DNA of 64,000 nucleotides from Rotaria sordida (Eukaryota; Rotifera; Eurotatoria; Philodinida; Philodinidae). Every line of letters begins with the position of its first letter. Within the stretch, counting starts at the first letter, position 1. Made by a program: the position numbers and the translations under genes. This document shows positions 36,196-48,477 of this stretch, one piece after another. The notes beneath the pieces were generated by a model, which saw nothing but the letters and a program-made list of their open reading frames with translations, did not search any database and was not told the DNA's origin. Location of the stretch: assembly GCA_905250125.1 (NCBI GenBank), contig CAJNOL010000827.1, forward strand, positions 36,791 through 100,790. The letters run 5' to 3'.

Positions 36196-37488
36196 TTATG
36201 CGTCATTTTGGATACAAATATGTGGCACTGTGTTGATAAGAGAGAAACACAAATGTCCTTTGTATGAATAAAAGTAAAAGAACTGCTTTATTCAAAAGAT
36301 ATAAAAAATCAAATAATTATGGCTTTCTGAGAATTCTTCTCAAAGTCTTCAGAATGAAAAGAAAATGTATAAAGTATATTTCACTTCTCTGTGGAGATGA
36401 AAGCCCTTTTAATCATGTGTTGATGCAAGACATATGAACTTTGCGTCTTTTATTCCATAAACAGAACCGACAAAGATAAACAACTGCTAGAGATGTTTTC
36501 TTGGTCTAGACGAAGAAAATGCGCAAAAATATTACGAGAATAAATGAATGAAAAGAAAATAATGGAATAGAATATATGCCTTGATGTGCTCAGAGTTGAT
36601 GTGAAACTCTGCGGCTGTATTAATCGACTAGTATAGACTGTTATAAAATGAAAGAACTCAAGAATGGCTTGTAGCGGTGAAAATATTTAATATTTCCCTA
36701 TTTTCATTCCCAATATATTTACACACACACACACATTTGACTAGTTTTCGAACAGATGATACACACCTACAGCAGAGTTGCTAGATAAAAAAGTTGAAAA
36801 TCGGAATTTTCATTTTCAAAATCGGAAAACAGTTGGAATTTTTCCTGCTATATCGGAAGATCTGGCATCCCTGTGTGGAGTGTGGGTGTAGATGTTGGTA
36901 TGCGTGTGGATATTAATATCGATCTTTTCTTCACTAATCCACATCCACATCCGCATCCTTATCAGTACATTCCGTCCTCCCATTAATCCGTTATCGTCTT
37001 AATAGGCATGAGAAAATGTGCCTAACATTTTAATGGTTATTATTTTTTTGAAGAAATTAGAGACATACCGATAAATTGAAAAAATAGTAGTGCTGTTGTC
37101 TTCTAGACTGTTTATTCAAGTAATTTATTGTTGCTACTTGGTATTCTCTTTTCTGAGTGCCTTCGTATACAGGAGTTGTGAGTACAAACAGAAATAAGTG
37201 CAAATAAAGTTACCTGATGACTAAGAATCTATAAAATATAGAGAAATTAGATGCACTGAAGAGTTCGTGGGGTTTAGACACTATTTTAATACATGTTTGA
37301 AAATTCTCTTCTGAAAATCAATGTCTTACGTGGTATTGAAGCCTTGATTTGCATTGTTTGCTAACTTCTTTTTCTTTTACTCTTCACATGCTGTTAACTG
37401 TCCATAAATGTGTATTATTGAAAGGAAAAAATATATTCTTGGTGGAGAATTATATAAAATATTTTTTTCCTTCATTGTTTTTCGATAC
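36196..37488. other. Intergenic with one hexamer hairpin
   Basis: No gene. A GTTGCTAGAT...GATCTGGCATCCCTG repeat (36776-36872), similar to one near 3490-3640, runs directly into the hexamer hairpin of 36872-36965. Short (CA)n at about 36721-36736. Confidence 0.45.
36872..36965. repeat. Hexamer-repeat hairpin, locus 4
   Basis: Left: gtgtgg agtgtg ggtgta gatgtt ggtatg cgtgtg gat. Right: ccacat ccacat ccgcat ccttat. The two halves are separated by about 25 bp. Confidence 0.7.
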
Positions 37489-37653
37489 GAAATCGGTTAC
37501 AATAGTATCGATATCAATTGGATAATTTCGTTCTGTATTTATTATTGCTAAAGAACATAATCATTCTTGATCAATTGTATTTCTAATATACGCTTTGATT
37601 CTTCTTAAGACTGAAAAGCATCTTTCACATTCACATACATTGACCGGTATTGC
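37489..37653 (-). pseudogene. hAT-type transposase C-terminal (dimerisation) relic
   Basis: Fifty-five codons on the minus strand with one in-frame stop. Before the stop: AIPVNVCECERCFSVLRRIK then AYIRNTIDQE; after it: LCSLAIINTERNYPIDIDTI. This is the hAT C-terminal dimerisation motif (E-R-x-F-S-x-L-x-R-I-K ... LR ... R-x-x-L-x-x-L-A) as in ZMYM1/DUF4371-type domesticated and mobile hATs. No other part of the element could be joined to it with confidence, although a second hAT-like piece lies at 42.45-42.68 kb on the same strand. Confidence 0.75.
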
Positions 37654-39140
37654 CTATAATATTTTTAATAATTCATTCATTGTTAATGACGGCGGCAGCA
37701 CCGTCATGAACATCTCTAGCATACTCAGAAATCGTGAGAAGTTAGAGGAAGCAATAAGTTCTTATTGTTTTCCATAATTTTTTTATAGGACGCAATTGTC
37801 ACTTCTTGCATTGCTGTAACGTCGCCCATGAATCAACTTGTGAACATTTAAGTGATAGGCTTGAATTAATTAGTTCATTTGTCGTAATTAGTGATTGAAA
37901 TTTCGATAATATGATTAGCATAATCATGGTTCAAGTTTTTTTTGGAATATCCATGCTTATTTGGTGTGCACATTTCTTCCAAATATAAACATATCTCGTG
38001 AAAACCGCTCGAAAACGCCGGTTAACCGCGTTTCTTTCTTGATAACATTGGAAAGTGTTAATAATAATTAAAACTAGATGTTTATTGTCCAAATGGTTAA
38101 ATGAAAGTGTCAAATGAGACTCGGTGATGATCAACGTCGCTAGCGGATAAATCAATTATTGTTCACATAAACAATTTTATTTAACCATAGATATTTACTA
38201 TATATATTGATTAAATATTTTTGTTGAACTCTAGGCGATTAATCTTATTCGGTAAAAAACAAACAATGTCGTTTAAAATATGAAAGATAAATAAAAGTTA
38301 TGAAGAGGAAATTCTTCGAAAATGAGAAATAAATTTATTATTAAAAAGCGTTCTCATAAAGAAAAAATCTAAGAGGTATTCAATATCAAAAAAAGAACAA
38401 GTTAGTCATTGCAAGAAATTTTAAATGCACACTATCGAAAAACGAATGAAAATATGGTACAATAGATAAGAAGGATATAGATCAAAAAATTAACAGAAAT
38501 CATTATGCAAATGAATCAGTTATTCAAATCATTTCAAATCTGTAAATATTTTTTTGTTGAGTAGTTACCAAATCTTTTAAATGGCTTCAATAATTTATTT
38601 TATTATCGTTAGGGTTGAATAACTTATAATATAATGAATATAAATAGATTGAATGTTTTTATAAAGAGTGCAGCTGTTTAAGTCATTGAATTATGTTTAC
38701 CTGTTTTTAATCAGCTGTAAAATCCATTTAAATAGCGCTAGACTTTGAATGGCTAGTTAGGTAAAGAAGTGCAATATGAATTTTATGTTAGAATCGAATT
38801 GGTTACTTAAATCATTTAGTAGCTGTATATTTTTTGAAAAAGTATCTCTTTTGAGCAGCTACGATATGATATAAGATATCTTGACTCTTGTCCTCTTTTC
38901 CACAGCGACATGATATGTTTATAAAATTTTGAAATTTTTTCGTTCTGTATATTGTCTGTAGTATTCAAGAAGCGAAATGGTTAACGTTATCATAATACAT
39001 ACATATGATTATCATCATCGTTCTGTTATTAACTAGTACATACTACAGTATTACATACAAAAAAACCAACGTTAACATTTCTACTTTTCATTCTCCTTCG
39101 TTCATTTATATTCTGATAATATTCTTAATTTACATATGGA
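37654..39140. other. Intergenic, nothing assigned
   Basis: AT-rich, no gene or clear repeat recognised. Confidence 0.4.
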
Positions 39141-39648
39141 TACTTTTTTTACAAATGGACAAAAACTTGGTTTTGCTCGTCGAAAATTTGTGAAAGTCAA
39201 CGATGCAGACGAAAATATTACGTGTAAAGACAATTGTATGTGTACAATACAATAATATTAGGATAATATTTGAGTCCTTGTGTTCTAGTTTGCATTGTAA
39301 AAAGAATCCTTTGGTAATTTATCGGAAACAAAAATAAATGAACTATTTTATACTGTTGATGAAGATGACGAGTTTACGTAAGTATTGTTTTTTTATGTAC
39401 ATGTAAATAAATATCGTTTAGGCGCTGGCAAAATATGTTTCGATGCTTTTACAAAAACTGTGAAATACTTATTAGAAGAAATGCAGATGCATTCAGATAC
39501 AGATGCGGCTATTCCAGTAGGTTTGTCTCATCTCTGCCATATAATCTCAAGGTATCCAGTTACTGTATATAATAGATTTCAAGCCTTTCTTGCGACATAT
39601 AACTTACAAGGAAAACATATTGGACATTTTCCTCTTCATTTATTTTGA
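39141..39648 (+). pseudogene. Truncated coding fragment, family not recognised
   Basis: Three coding-like stretches on the plus strand: 39153-39235 (TNGQKLGFARRKFVKVNDA, then DENITCKDN), about 39311-39376 (NLSETKINELFYTVDEDDEF) and 39420-39648 (GAGKICFDAFTKTVKYLLEE ... HLCHIISRYPVTVYNRFQAF ... GHFPLHLF, stop at 39646-39648). They look like exons of one gene with GT-AG-like breaks, but I could not make the phase agree across the second junction, and there is no plausible 5' end. The composition (acidic EDDE, helical LLEEMQMH) is protein-like. Best read as the remains of a duplicated or truncated host gene; a 3' exon group of an intact gene is the alternative. Confidence 0.4.
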
Positions 39649-40600
39649 TCTCGATCGAAATTTATATAGAAGAAAAAATAAAGAATAAAAAACAGAAAAA
39701 TTGATATCGTCTCATCCGATGCATATGTACATGTATATATATATATATACATATGTGCGTGTGTGTAACCATTGTACACTTGCACATATTTAAATGGCTG
39801 CATAATTGGCTGTAAAGGTATGTCCCATATTTTGACTTTATTGTTCAAAGAAGCAATATTCAAGGAAACTAAAAAACACTTACCTACCTCAAATTTATTG
39901 TTCAATATCTGTTAAAAAATTTTCAACTCGATTGAACGTGACATTTCGAAGAAAAGAAGGGATGTCATTTGGACGTATTATGACGAACATTAGTAGACTT
40001 ACGATAAATACCTATTGTTAGAACTTAATATGTGTTTTATTTCTAGGATGATACACAACTGCATAAAAATGCGTCTAACTATCTTAAAAAATAACTATGA
40101 TCGCGAAGAAAAATGAACACGTTACAAATAATACGGTTTAAGCACTTAAAGAATAACATAAGCGGAATAAAAACATTTTGATGAATATGGATCATTAGAT
40201 CACCACTAAATACATGTTTCATAACAAATATAAGATGATCTCGAGTTTGAAAACATCAATAAAGATTTATTAATAATGAATGATGACTAAAAGATATTAC
40301 TTCAAATATTCATATTTCCGACATTAATGATTCAACTTCATTCCGTGAAAACTGTCACCTTTTTTGAATACTTTTTATGTATAATTATCTCCACGACAAG
40401 GAATATGTGCAGATAATATTACCTTTTTTATTTTAAGTATAAGATATTATTTAATCAAAATAAAAAAAATTACTTTTTCAAAATGACTTCGACTTAAAAC
40501 ACTAGAAAGACGCATATGCCATGAGAGAGAAAATTCATGGGAATAGCCAGTGAAGAAAAAGCGTTTAACCCAGTTTCGGCCAGATTGAACTATTAAAAAC
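39649..40600. other. Intergenic with (TA)n tract
   Basis: A (TA)n stretch lies at about 39735-39750. On the minus strand near 39780-39870 a short frame reads NNKVKIWDI, resembling the end of a WD40 blade, but there is only one and it is not convincing. Nothing else assigned. Confidence 0.35.
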
Positions 40601-40807
40601 GATGAAGCTGCCCTAACCATTGTAGAAAACCTCATCTTTTACATGATAGACCATGCTAGGATCAAAACTAAGTATGTAGAGAAGCGTGCTAGACCTCTAC
40701 AAACTGTGACAGACATATCAACATTTCTATCACAGCCAGTCAGTAGGTTAAAAGAATATCGGGATGCTTGTCATGGTCTTTGGAATAAGCTGAGGGAGAA
40801 GAGATAA
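40601..40807 (+). pseudogene. Coding-like fragment, 68 codons, unrecognised
   Basis: A plus-strand frame begins within DEAALTIVENLIFYMIDHAR, continues with PLQTVTDISTFLSQPVSRLK and ends WNKLREKR before TAA. Codon use is more GC-rich than in the surrounding DNA. Upstream the same sense is readable in another frame (KAFNPVSARLNY), suggesting a frameshifted relic. The family is unknown; a retroelement origin is possible. Confidence 0.3.
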
Positions 40808-42448
40808 AATCAATTTTCTCGTCATACACCACAACAATCATTAACGATCATGTTTTACAAAAGAATTATAATAGTGGAACAGGAGCCTTATGTTATTTCG
40901 GTAGCGATTCAGAGGTAGATATGGCTAAACGAGCGATTGATTTGACGGTTATTGGATGAGAAAAAGGAAAAATGACTCATGCCGATCTACCGACAGATCC
41001 GGTCCGGTCTGATCGATTTAGGCTAGTACTGGTACCAGTAAGGAAAAAACTCTACCGGTTGTCACTCTGAAAATACTTGATATAATAACAGGATATGATA
41101 ATTAGAAGAAGTTTATTGAATGAAGTTCTTTGTTCATTTGAAAAAGCGCTATTGCTAAGTACATGAAGTGCTAAAAAACAGAAGAATTTAATCACTTTAG
41201 TGAGATCTTAGTGAATGTATAATTGTAGGAATTCTTATATGTTATCTTCAATCCATTTTCATATTGAATGTTCTATTTAACATTAATTTGTGATGCCATT
41301 AAAAAACTTTTGAATCTAAATTAGATGTTATTCCTTCACTTTCATGAAAACCACTTCATAGCGAGCGCTACTTCACTACGAAACTGGTCAGATTTCTAGA
41401 ATAGAGACTTTATACAATAAACTCTTTACTAGTGAAAAGAAAACGATGCTTTAACGCCCAACGAGAGTTGGAAAGTAAGAGAATCCATAATTTGAAATGC
41501 AAACCTCAAAATCCAGAAAATTCAGGAATTGTTTTTTTAATTCGAAAAGATTTTCCAGGGTCAATTTTAACTACTTGAAGTGAGTTTTTCTCAACCAGAT
41601 TATCAATAACGTCATTCTTCATCTTCATAAAATATATTTCAATAAGAAAACGAAAATAAATATCAAAACATAATTAACTTAACGAGAAATAACTCATAAA
41701 AAAACAATACGTTTCAATATTAATTAACACATTGTTTTTTAATACAATATTTTCCATTAGAATAAATAAGTTTCGACAGTTCTAGTTTCGATAAGAAAAA
41801 TCATAAGCTTTTGCAAAAGATAAAGACGAGTTTAAACGAATTTTTCATTCAGTTATGATGAATTCTGTTGACACACTATTTCGGTTATTATCATATATAT
41901 GTTTCATTATCGAAAAATCACTTTGGACATACGCATTACTATATGAAATTGAAAATAAAAATGAGATAAGCTTGTACAGATTAGGCAAAGGCATAGATTT
42001 AACAGATAGCATCATTACCAACAAACGATCAGATCTAATTTCTTTGATTACAATATTTTCTTATGTTGAATCATCACCATCACTGTCCTATTCTTCTTCA
42101 ACTTATTGTTTTAATGCGATTTTGGTTGAAACAGCTGCTGATATATTTGGGTTGAATTTCTTGTTAATATATGATTGAACTTGATCAAAAAGAATAATAT
42201 TTTTATCTTGTATGGATTTAAATATCGTTTGAATTCTACTGAATTCATTAAATCAATCATCTTGATTTAAATTTTTTCATTTGAAATACAATAATGATGG
42301 AGCAACACCTTTAGTTCGATTAATGAATTTCTCATTGATCAGCTGTACTTGACTGTGATGGGGATCATTTTAATTGGCAACTTATACCAGAAAAGGATGA
42401 ATCTAATATTTGTTGTAATTTGAATTTTAGTTCTGTTATAATTTGATA
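40808..42448. other. Intergenic; probable transposon debris
   Basis: Contains a GC-rich patch at about 40985-41050 (gatccggtccggtctgat, ggctagtactggtacc) related to 31330-31385. No gene found. 41850-42450 on the minus strand reads partly open in changing frames and may be the decayed downstream part of the hAT-like fragment that follows. Confidence 0.35.
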
Positions 42449-42676
42449 TTAACTAACACCATCTAAATAACGTCTTTGTAACTTTAAATTTGATTTTTGG
42501 ATAGTGTAGAGAATATTTTCTAAAAGTCTAAGAGTACAATATCGTTCTTCGCATGAAAAGAATTCGTTAAGCTCTTGAAGACAATCATTATCATCACGAG
42601 ATAAAAAATTATCTTTGACAGAAGTAAAAACTTGTAACAATCTTTCGACCGATGCGTACAGCGTTAACCAACGGAA
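42449..42676 (-). pseudogene. hAT-like transposase fragment (RWL-type block)
   Basis: Minus-strand frame KFRWLTLYASVERLLQVFTS, then VKDNFLSRDDNDCLQELNEF. The R-W-L-(S/T)-L-x-x-(A/S)-(I/V)-E-R-L pattern followed by a KxxFL step is typical of the region between the catalytic core and the dimerisation domain of hAT/ZBED-like transposases. The frame stops at 42449 and nothing intact surrounds it. Further upstream (42890-43080, minus) a CDAHSINQ-like piece may belong to the same relic. Confidence 0.5.
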
Positions 42677-43549
42677 TTTTATATGTTTGACTCATTATCC
42701 AAATAACTATTTTCATCTTCAATCTATTCATCAGACACTGTATCATAATGAATAAGACGTATTCCTTTTAATTCATTATCGAAATCGTTGGTTGATATAT
42801 GCGTTGCTATTGTTATCAAGTTTGTTATACTAGAAATAAAAGAAATATTCTATCTTGAGTTATTTTGTGTTAACAAAAAATGACGTTCATTCACTTTTTT
42901 TATTTTGAATTTTCTATAAACACAAACCAGTTGATACTGTTTTGATTGATACTATGTGCATCGCAAGAAACTCTTATACCAAATTTGCAAGATGATGTTG
43001 CAAACTTCATGTCACTACTATTATGTGTAGTCATTGAAATAATTTTTTATACAATATTTAATTTTCTAATTTCATTATAGTGCCGACCACGAATTCGTCG
43101 AAAAGATATAATGTCAGACACATGTTGATGATGTTCATCAAGATAATGAGCACTAATTACTACAAGATAATTTCAATGAGAACTTACCCAAATATCTGTA
43201 GTTTTTCTTTTAATAAAGAACACCGTTCTTGGTATATTTTGTCAAAATGCTTTCGAACAGTTTATCATGAGAGTCCACGATAACCAGGTTTAATTGTCAC
43301 AAGAAAATGTTGCATAGAGGAAAATCGAAATGTTCCAAAAGATAAACCCTCTTCCACTATGCATTCAACTACAGCTGCATCCAGTTGTTACTTCAAATTG
43401 GGTAAAATGATTGATTTTCATGTTTGACATTCTCGTTGTTTTCTTTGAGATGGAAATATATAGTGGTACAAGCCATGCTTGAAACCAAGATGACTCTGTA
43501 GATTACCGTCGGAAAGTAGATAATGCTTATATTCATACAGAAGAAGATA

Positions 43550-44420
43550 CAGTAAAACCTCTCTATAGTGAACACCGCCGAGACTATCCAAAATCGTTCA
43601 AATTAGCGGGGTGATCATTTAAGAGGGGATTTTATGTAAACATAGACTTTTTTCGAATTTTATAGTATGTATTAGTTCTGTTCTAGTAATCAATTATACT
43701 TTATTGAAAATATGTTTGTTTTAATGACTTATAATGTTGAAAAAATTATCTCCTACAATGTGCAGCAGGTTCAATAGGTAAAAATTTGAAATAATCTTAG
43801 ATAGATCGTTGCTTTGATAAATTGGAATCGAGAAATACATCAATCAATTTTGATTGTAGCTAAAATAATGTACTGATGCAATTCTGGTTGTTGTGCTGCT
43901 GATAAAAGACGCAGATGATGAGCTAAATCTAGTGATTCAGATATTTTTAACTCTTTGAGCAACAAACTATTCGTAAACATTATCATTAGTTTCTTGACTT
44001 ACATCATTTTTTTAAATTTTCGTTTCAACTTTTTATTTCAATTTGTTTGATAATCATTTGTATATTGATATTTTCGTTCCAATATATTGGAGACTGCACC
44101 AACAGAGATCTGAACTTTCTCACTAAGCTGTTGATGAGACACACTACGTTCTTTTTCTTGATCAAGCTCATTTCCCTTCTAGACAAAGCTCTTGATGATT
44201 TGAGTCACTTAAGAGACAGATGACGTTTTTTATCGATGTTCACATTGTAGGGGAATGATTTACATGGTAGGGACTAAAAAAAGGTGTTCGCATTCAGAGT
44301 CGCGCGGGGATCACTTAGGAGGGGATCAAAACCAGCAAAAATCGCTCGGTGGGACCGGAGGGTGTTCAGATTAACAGGTTGATCACTTTCGAGGGGTGTT
44401 CACTAACAGAGGTTTTACTG
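43550..44420 (-). mobile_element. Tigger/pogo-type element, non-autonomous (871 bp)
   Basis: Ends cagtaaaacctctctatagt (43550) and the complement of cagtaaaacctctgttagtg (44420) flanked by TA (43548-43549 and 44421-44422); both continue into gaacacc. CAGTAAAACCTC ends with TA duplications are typical of the pogo/Tigger branch of Tc1/mariner. The minus strand near 44070-44215 keeps a helix-turn-helix of the psq/CENP-B type (SVSHQQLSEKVQISVGAVSN, then ILERK), the N-terminal DNA-binding domain of these transposases. The catalytic domain is absent or unrecognisable. Confidence 0.85.
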
Positions 44421-44422
44421 TA

Positions 44423-45506
44423 AATAGATATTAAATTTAAAAAAAAAATGAAAAAAATCATGATAAAAATCATACAGTTGAATTTTTCTTATAGTATTCC
44501 TAAATCATCTTCTTTACTGTTCTTTCAATGAGGCTAGCTCCTTTTTTCTAGAGTATGGAGCATTTGTACAGAAAACGTTTCGAAGCAAAGAATAAGAAAA
44601 GAATTTTCTTACATGTAATTATATCGAGCATTTAACTTTTTCACTGTCATTAACCAGTGTAAAATATTCAATTGGTCGTTTTTCTAATTTTTCTTGCTAT
44701 TTAAATTTTCAACAATAGTTGTATCAGTATTATTACTCGATATACATATTTAATAAATTTTGTTGCTGATCTTCATCGTGTTGAGGTGAACTTAAATTAT
44801 AAGCATTGCCATCATCGTAGTCCATTGGAGTTTGTGTACCAATATCAATATCAATATCAATATCGATTTCTTTTTTCTTTTTTCTGCAATATGGCGTTAG
44901 GTCTGGGTGTGCGCTTCACACCAACATCGACATCTACTCAGACATCCACAAACATACAGACCCACATTCACATCCTTTTTAATATATATACAATAGATAA
45001 TATCTAATCATGAAGAAAGTATGGGATCTAGATGTACATGTTCGTGTTATTCTGAAGAACTCATACCATTGTATCATTATGGTCTATTTCGAAAGAAATC
45101 AAAACTTCTTTTATACAACATATCAATAAATGAAGGAAGGATTATGAACTAGATAGTTAATCAGCTATATGGTGAGCATTGCGATTTAACTTATGCTGTC
45201 ATCAAGAAACGGCAGATATATTGCGTACACGAATGACGGCAAGTCGATTGTATATTGTGTATACCTTCGGCAAGAATTAAAACTTTCCCCTTGTTTAAAA
45301 CTGTACACTAATTTAGTTTAAGCTTTTTTGTTAAATAATGGTGAGTCGAAAAGAGTGACCAGCATGGTTTGATTTCAGTTTTCTTCCCAATGCGTAACTT
45401 AACATTAATAACCGCGATAAGATTGTTCTAACAAAATATATTAAAGAACAAGTTAATTAGCTTATTGTTATTGGTATATCTCCTTATTCTATGCATGGTA
45501 TTTTCC
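44423..45506. other. Intergenic with hexamer tracts
   Basis: A short (ATATCA)n run of about four units lies at 44841-44866. A hexamer hairpin follows at 44900-44975. No gene. Confidence 0.45.
44900..44975. repeat. Hexamer-repeat hairpin, locus 5 (mostly C-rich half)
   Basis: ggtctgggtgtgcgc is followed directly by cacacc aacatc gacatc tactca gacatc cacaaa catac agaccc acattc acatcc: a long run of degenerate CACATC-type hexamers with a short opposing arm. Confidence 0.68.
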
Positions 45507-45508
45507 TA

Positions 45509-46024
45509 GTACAACATCTTGTAAGCAAGATCTTAATATCTTGTGACAAGATCTTGACCAAGATACAAAGCACAGAAATGTTAACAGATCTTGATAATTT
45601 AGATACAAGACAATAACTTTATCATCTTGCACTAAGCTCTTGACTTGATAGTATCTATTACGGATGATTTTGCTAATACTTGGAGCAAGATTGTCCCGAA
45701 TCGTTTAAAAAGATATGATCTTCATTCAAGGATGTTGATGAGGACGACGATTTTGAACGGTTTTCGAACTGACCATTGGTCTCTAACTTGACTCCTTGTG
45801 TTTGCAGCAGCAATCCGATTTCAGATTCATATTCAGCGTCAAATTTTACTTCGAATTGACTATCTCGGCAGTATTTAGAGCCATCCATAAACGACTTTTA
45901 GTGACCATTTTTGAGCATGGATATTTCAGTTAAGATCTTACAGATCTGTAGCTAAATTTTCAAGATCTGTTAACATTTCTGTATCTAAGATCTTGGCCAA
46001 GATCTTGGTTACAAGATGTTGCAC
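45509..46024. mobile_element. 516-bp TA-flanked MITE with about 100-bp inverted repeats and an internal small ORF
   Basis: The ends are inverted copies (left gtacaacatcttgtaagcaa, right, on the minus strand, gtgcaacatcttgtaaccaa) with TA at 45507-45508 and 46025-46026. The arms are made of recurring aagatcttg words and share acagaaatgttaacagatct. Between the arms, the minus strand 45673-45888 holds an ATG-started 71-codon frame (MDGSKYCRDSQFEVKF ... SSSSSTSLNED) with no known relative. The superfamily is not certain; TA duplications suggest Tc1/mariner. Confidence 0.78.
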
Positions 46025-46026
46025 TA

Positions 46027-48477
46027 AGGTTGCAATTAACGAAAATATTTCATGCCATAAACTTCTTCTAATTCACATGTCTTGTTGCTATATCAGGTAT
46101 TTGTTTGCCTGTCGCTCATAGAAAAAAACAATCTTAGTTTTATCTTGATTTTTCAAAAATAAATAATGTAATTGCTTTTATTTCACAAAGTAAATGTAAA
46201 TTAATATCCATAATTCACACATTCTTGGTGAGTTGAAAACGATTGATGAATTTGATTAAAAATATGATCGTCTAACATCTATTTAGTAATACATTTGAAA
46301 ATATCTTACTTCTTTAATACTGAATAAATCTCAACCAACCGACTATGTAGCAGTTATTCGGACAATAAGCTTTTTTTGTCCGAGATCTTGACCGGCAAGT
46401 TGAGACATTCTATTCTTAATCTAGCATACAGCAACAATGTATTGTTTATCGATATTAAAGTATGATGAATGATGAATTCGATAAGATGATGAATAGCAAC
46501 CAACATCTTTTAGCATTCAACAATTTCTTATCAACAAGCGTGAATCATGAAATGACTTCTATTTTTTTTCAGATAGTGCGTGACAATATCCAGATTTTAT
46601 GAGACTTTTTTTGATAGAGGTTGACTCATTCATGTCATCTACTCCATTTGTATCTTTAGAAAAAAAATCAGTGATTATTATGATAGACAAAAGGCTATTC
46701 TGTTTTCGATGGATACCAGACTTTCTATAAATAAAATGAAACAAACAGATAGTCAGTTGTACCGATTTAATTCCACATTGACAAGTTACAATTATTAACA
46801 ACCTTTTCAAATCGCATGACTAGAGCCTGTCCGGTTAACCGCAAATTCAGATCTGTTCAAGTCCCAGACATACTTTCAAAGTAGCAGCCAATGATGGCTT
46901 GATTATTATAGGATCATAGTCAAGATTCTTAGAGAAACGTTTTGGGTGTGCTAGTAGCAGAATACAAATGTTCGATGAAAAGTATCTCGAATCTTCGGAG
47001 CGACTATCAGATACAGACTAAACAGTTTCATTGGAATTAGAAGTACGGTCCGAGTTCAAATCCAGTTCAAAAATTTTGAATCCGACAAACTCTACACCTG
47101 ACATATACTGAATGAGCAATGTAAGTATTCTGAAGAACTCAGAGGGTATGTTCGAAATTAAACTGAACTACGTTCCATCTGATTATCTATCTCTGGCTAT
47201 TACCTACAAAAATAGTGCTGAACTGCATTATTGAAAGAGAAACAAATCCATTATGTTCTTGTATTTTGAAAAATTCTTGAAATTCAGCAACAAAATCGCT
47301 TTCGTCCATTCATCTATCATTGTCTATGATCTATTCTAATAATAATAGCTAGTATATTAAACGGTTCTGATCGACATAAACATGCGATAGGTCATGCCCA
47401 AACCAAGCGACTTATCCTAAAATAACTGATTGCTATGGTTTATTTTAATGATACTAAGAGTCAGAAGTAAAAAAAATATTGAAAATATTTTGTTGGATTC
47501 ATTTTCTATAATTATTGTTTTCTAAATAAAATTTTCTTGATCTTGTTTTATACTTCTCTTTACTTGCATGTACTATTAATTTTTACTATATCTTATGGCG
47601 AATATTTCATTTTATAGTCTTTATTCTTATTATAATTTTTTCAATTAAAAAATATAACCTTCTATTCGACAACACTATGATTTGACTTATTCGAATAGAT
47701 AAATCATGGTCCGAATAAATAAATTCATTTTTCTAATTCTAATATGTAGTCTATAATATATATATATCAAAACCATAAATACAAAAACTTTGATGTTGTT
47801 TTCCTCCTAGAATAAACAAATCCAAAAACATGCTATTAAGCAAGGACTTTATTAAAACTCATAATTAGTTTGAAATTTATTTGATTAATTCGTTTTTCTC
47901 TGACGAAACAAACAATTATAAACACTGTATCGCATTCATATAAGAGAACAAAAAAAAGCAGTACAATATTTTTATATTTTGTAAAAGTTCGATCAAAATT
48001 TTAATGATGCCACTGATGTTTGCAGATTTATCAACGAATATGTGACTAGATGCGAACAGAAAAAAAAGAAAACAACGACGATAAAATGCATGGAAAAAAT
48101 AGAGCACCATCATTATACACATAGATATTCTATATACAAGTGTTTATCCAAAGGATTTATATCTATATATGTATAATGAACATTCTCTGCAGTCATTTTC
48201 TAGATTGGCATTCGTTAACGAATTTTTTTGTTGTGATAAGATTATTGAGTATTACACTGTTTCGTTGAGCTAAAAGAAAACAAAATCAAAAATTAATTCA
48301 ATTGATAAGAAATTTATATATAAACATAAGAAGCATTAGTAGTTAAAGTAAATCTATTAATTGCCTATATATAGCCTATCTTTATACGGAATCATGATCA
48401 GCAAATAATTGACGAGAAGTTGATATTGACTTCTTATACTATTTAAAACTTCAATAAAAATGTAAAAAAATTCTTGT
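46027..48477. other. Intergenic, dispersed short repeat
   Basis: No gene. The block 46882-46925 (ccaatgatggcttgattatt, ataggatcatagtcaag) recurs in direct orientation at about 49198-49240, so a short interspersed repeat is likely. 46.3-46.8 kb has a few coding-like but unassignable frames. Confidence 0.4.

Noticed and set aside
39636-39905. Possible WD40 repeat protein (VKIWDI)
   Set aside because: Only one blade-like motif, no GH dipeptide or further blades, followed by a dinucleotide tract.
46810-47080. tRNA-like B-box words (ttcaagtccc, gttcaaatcc)
   Set aside because: No matching A-box or cloverleaf could be drawn around either word.
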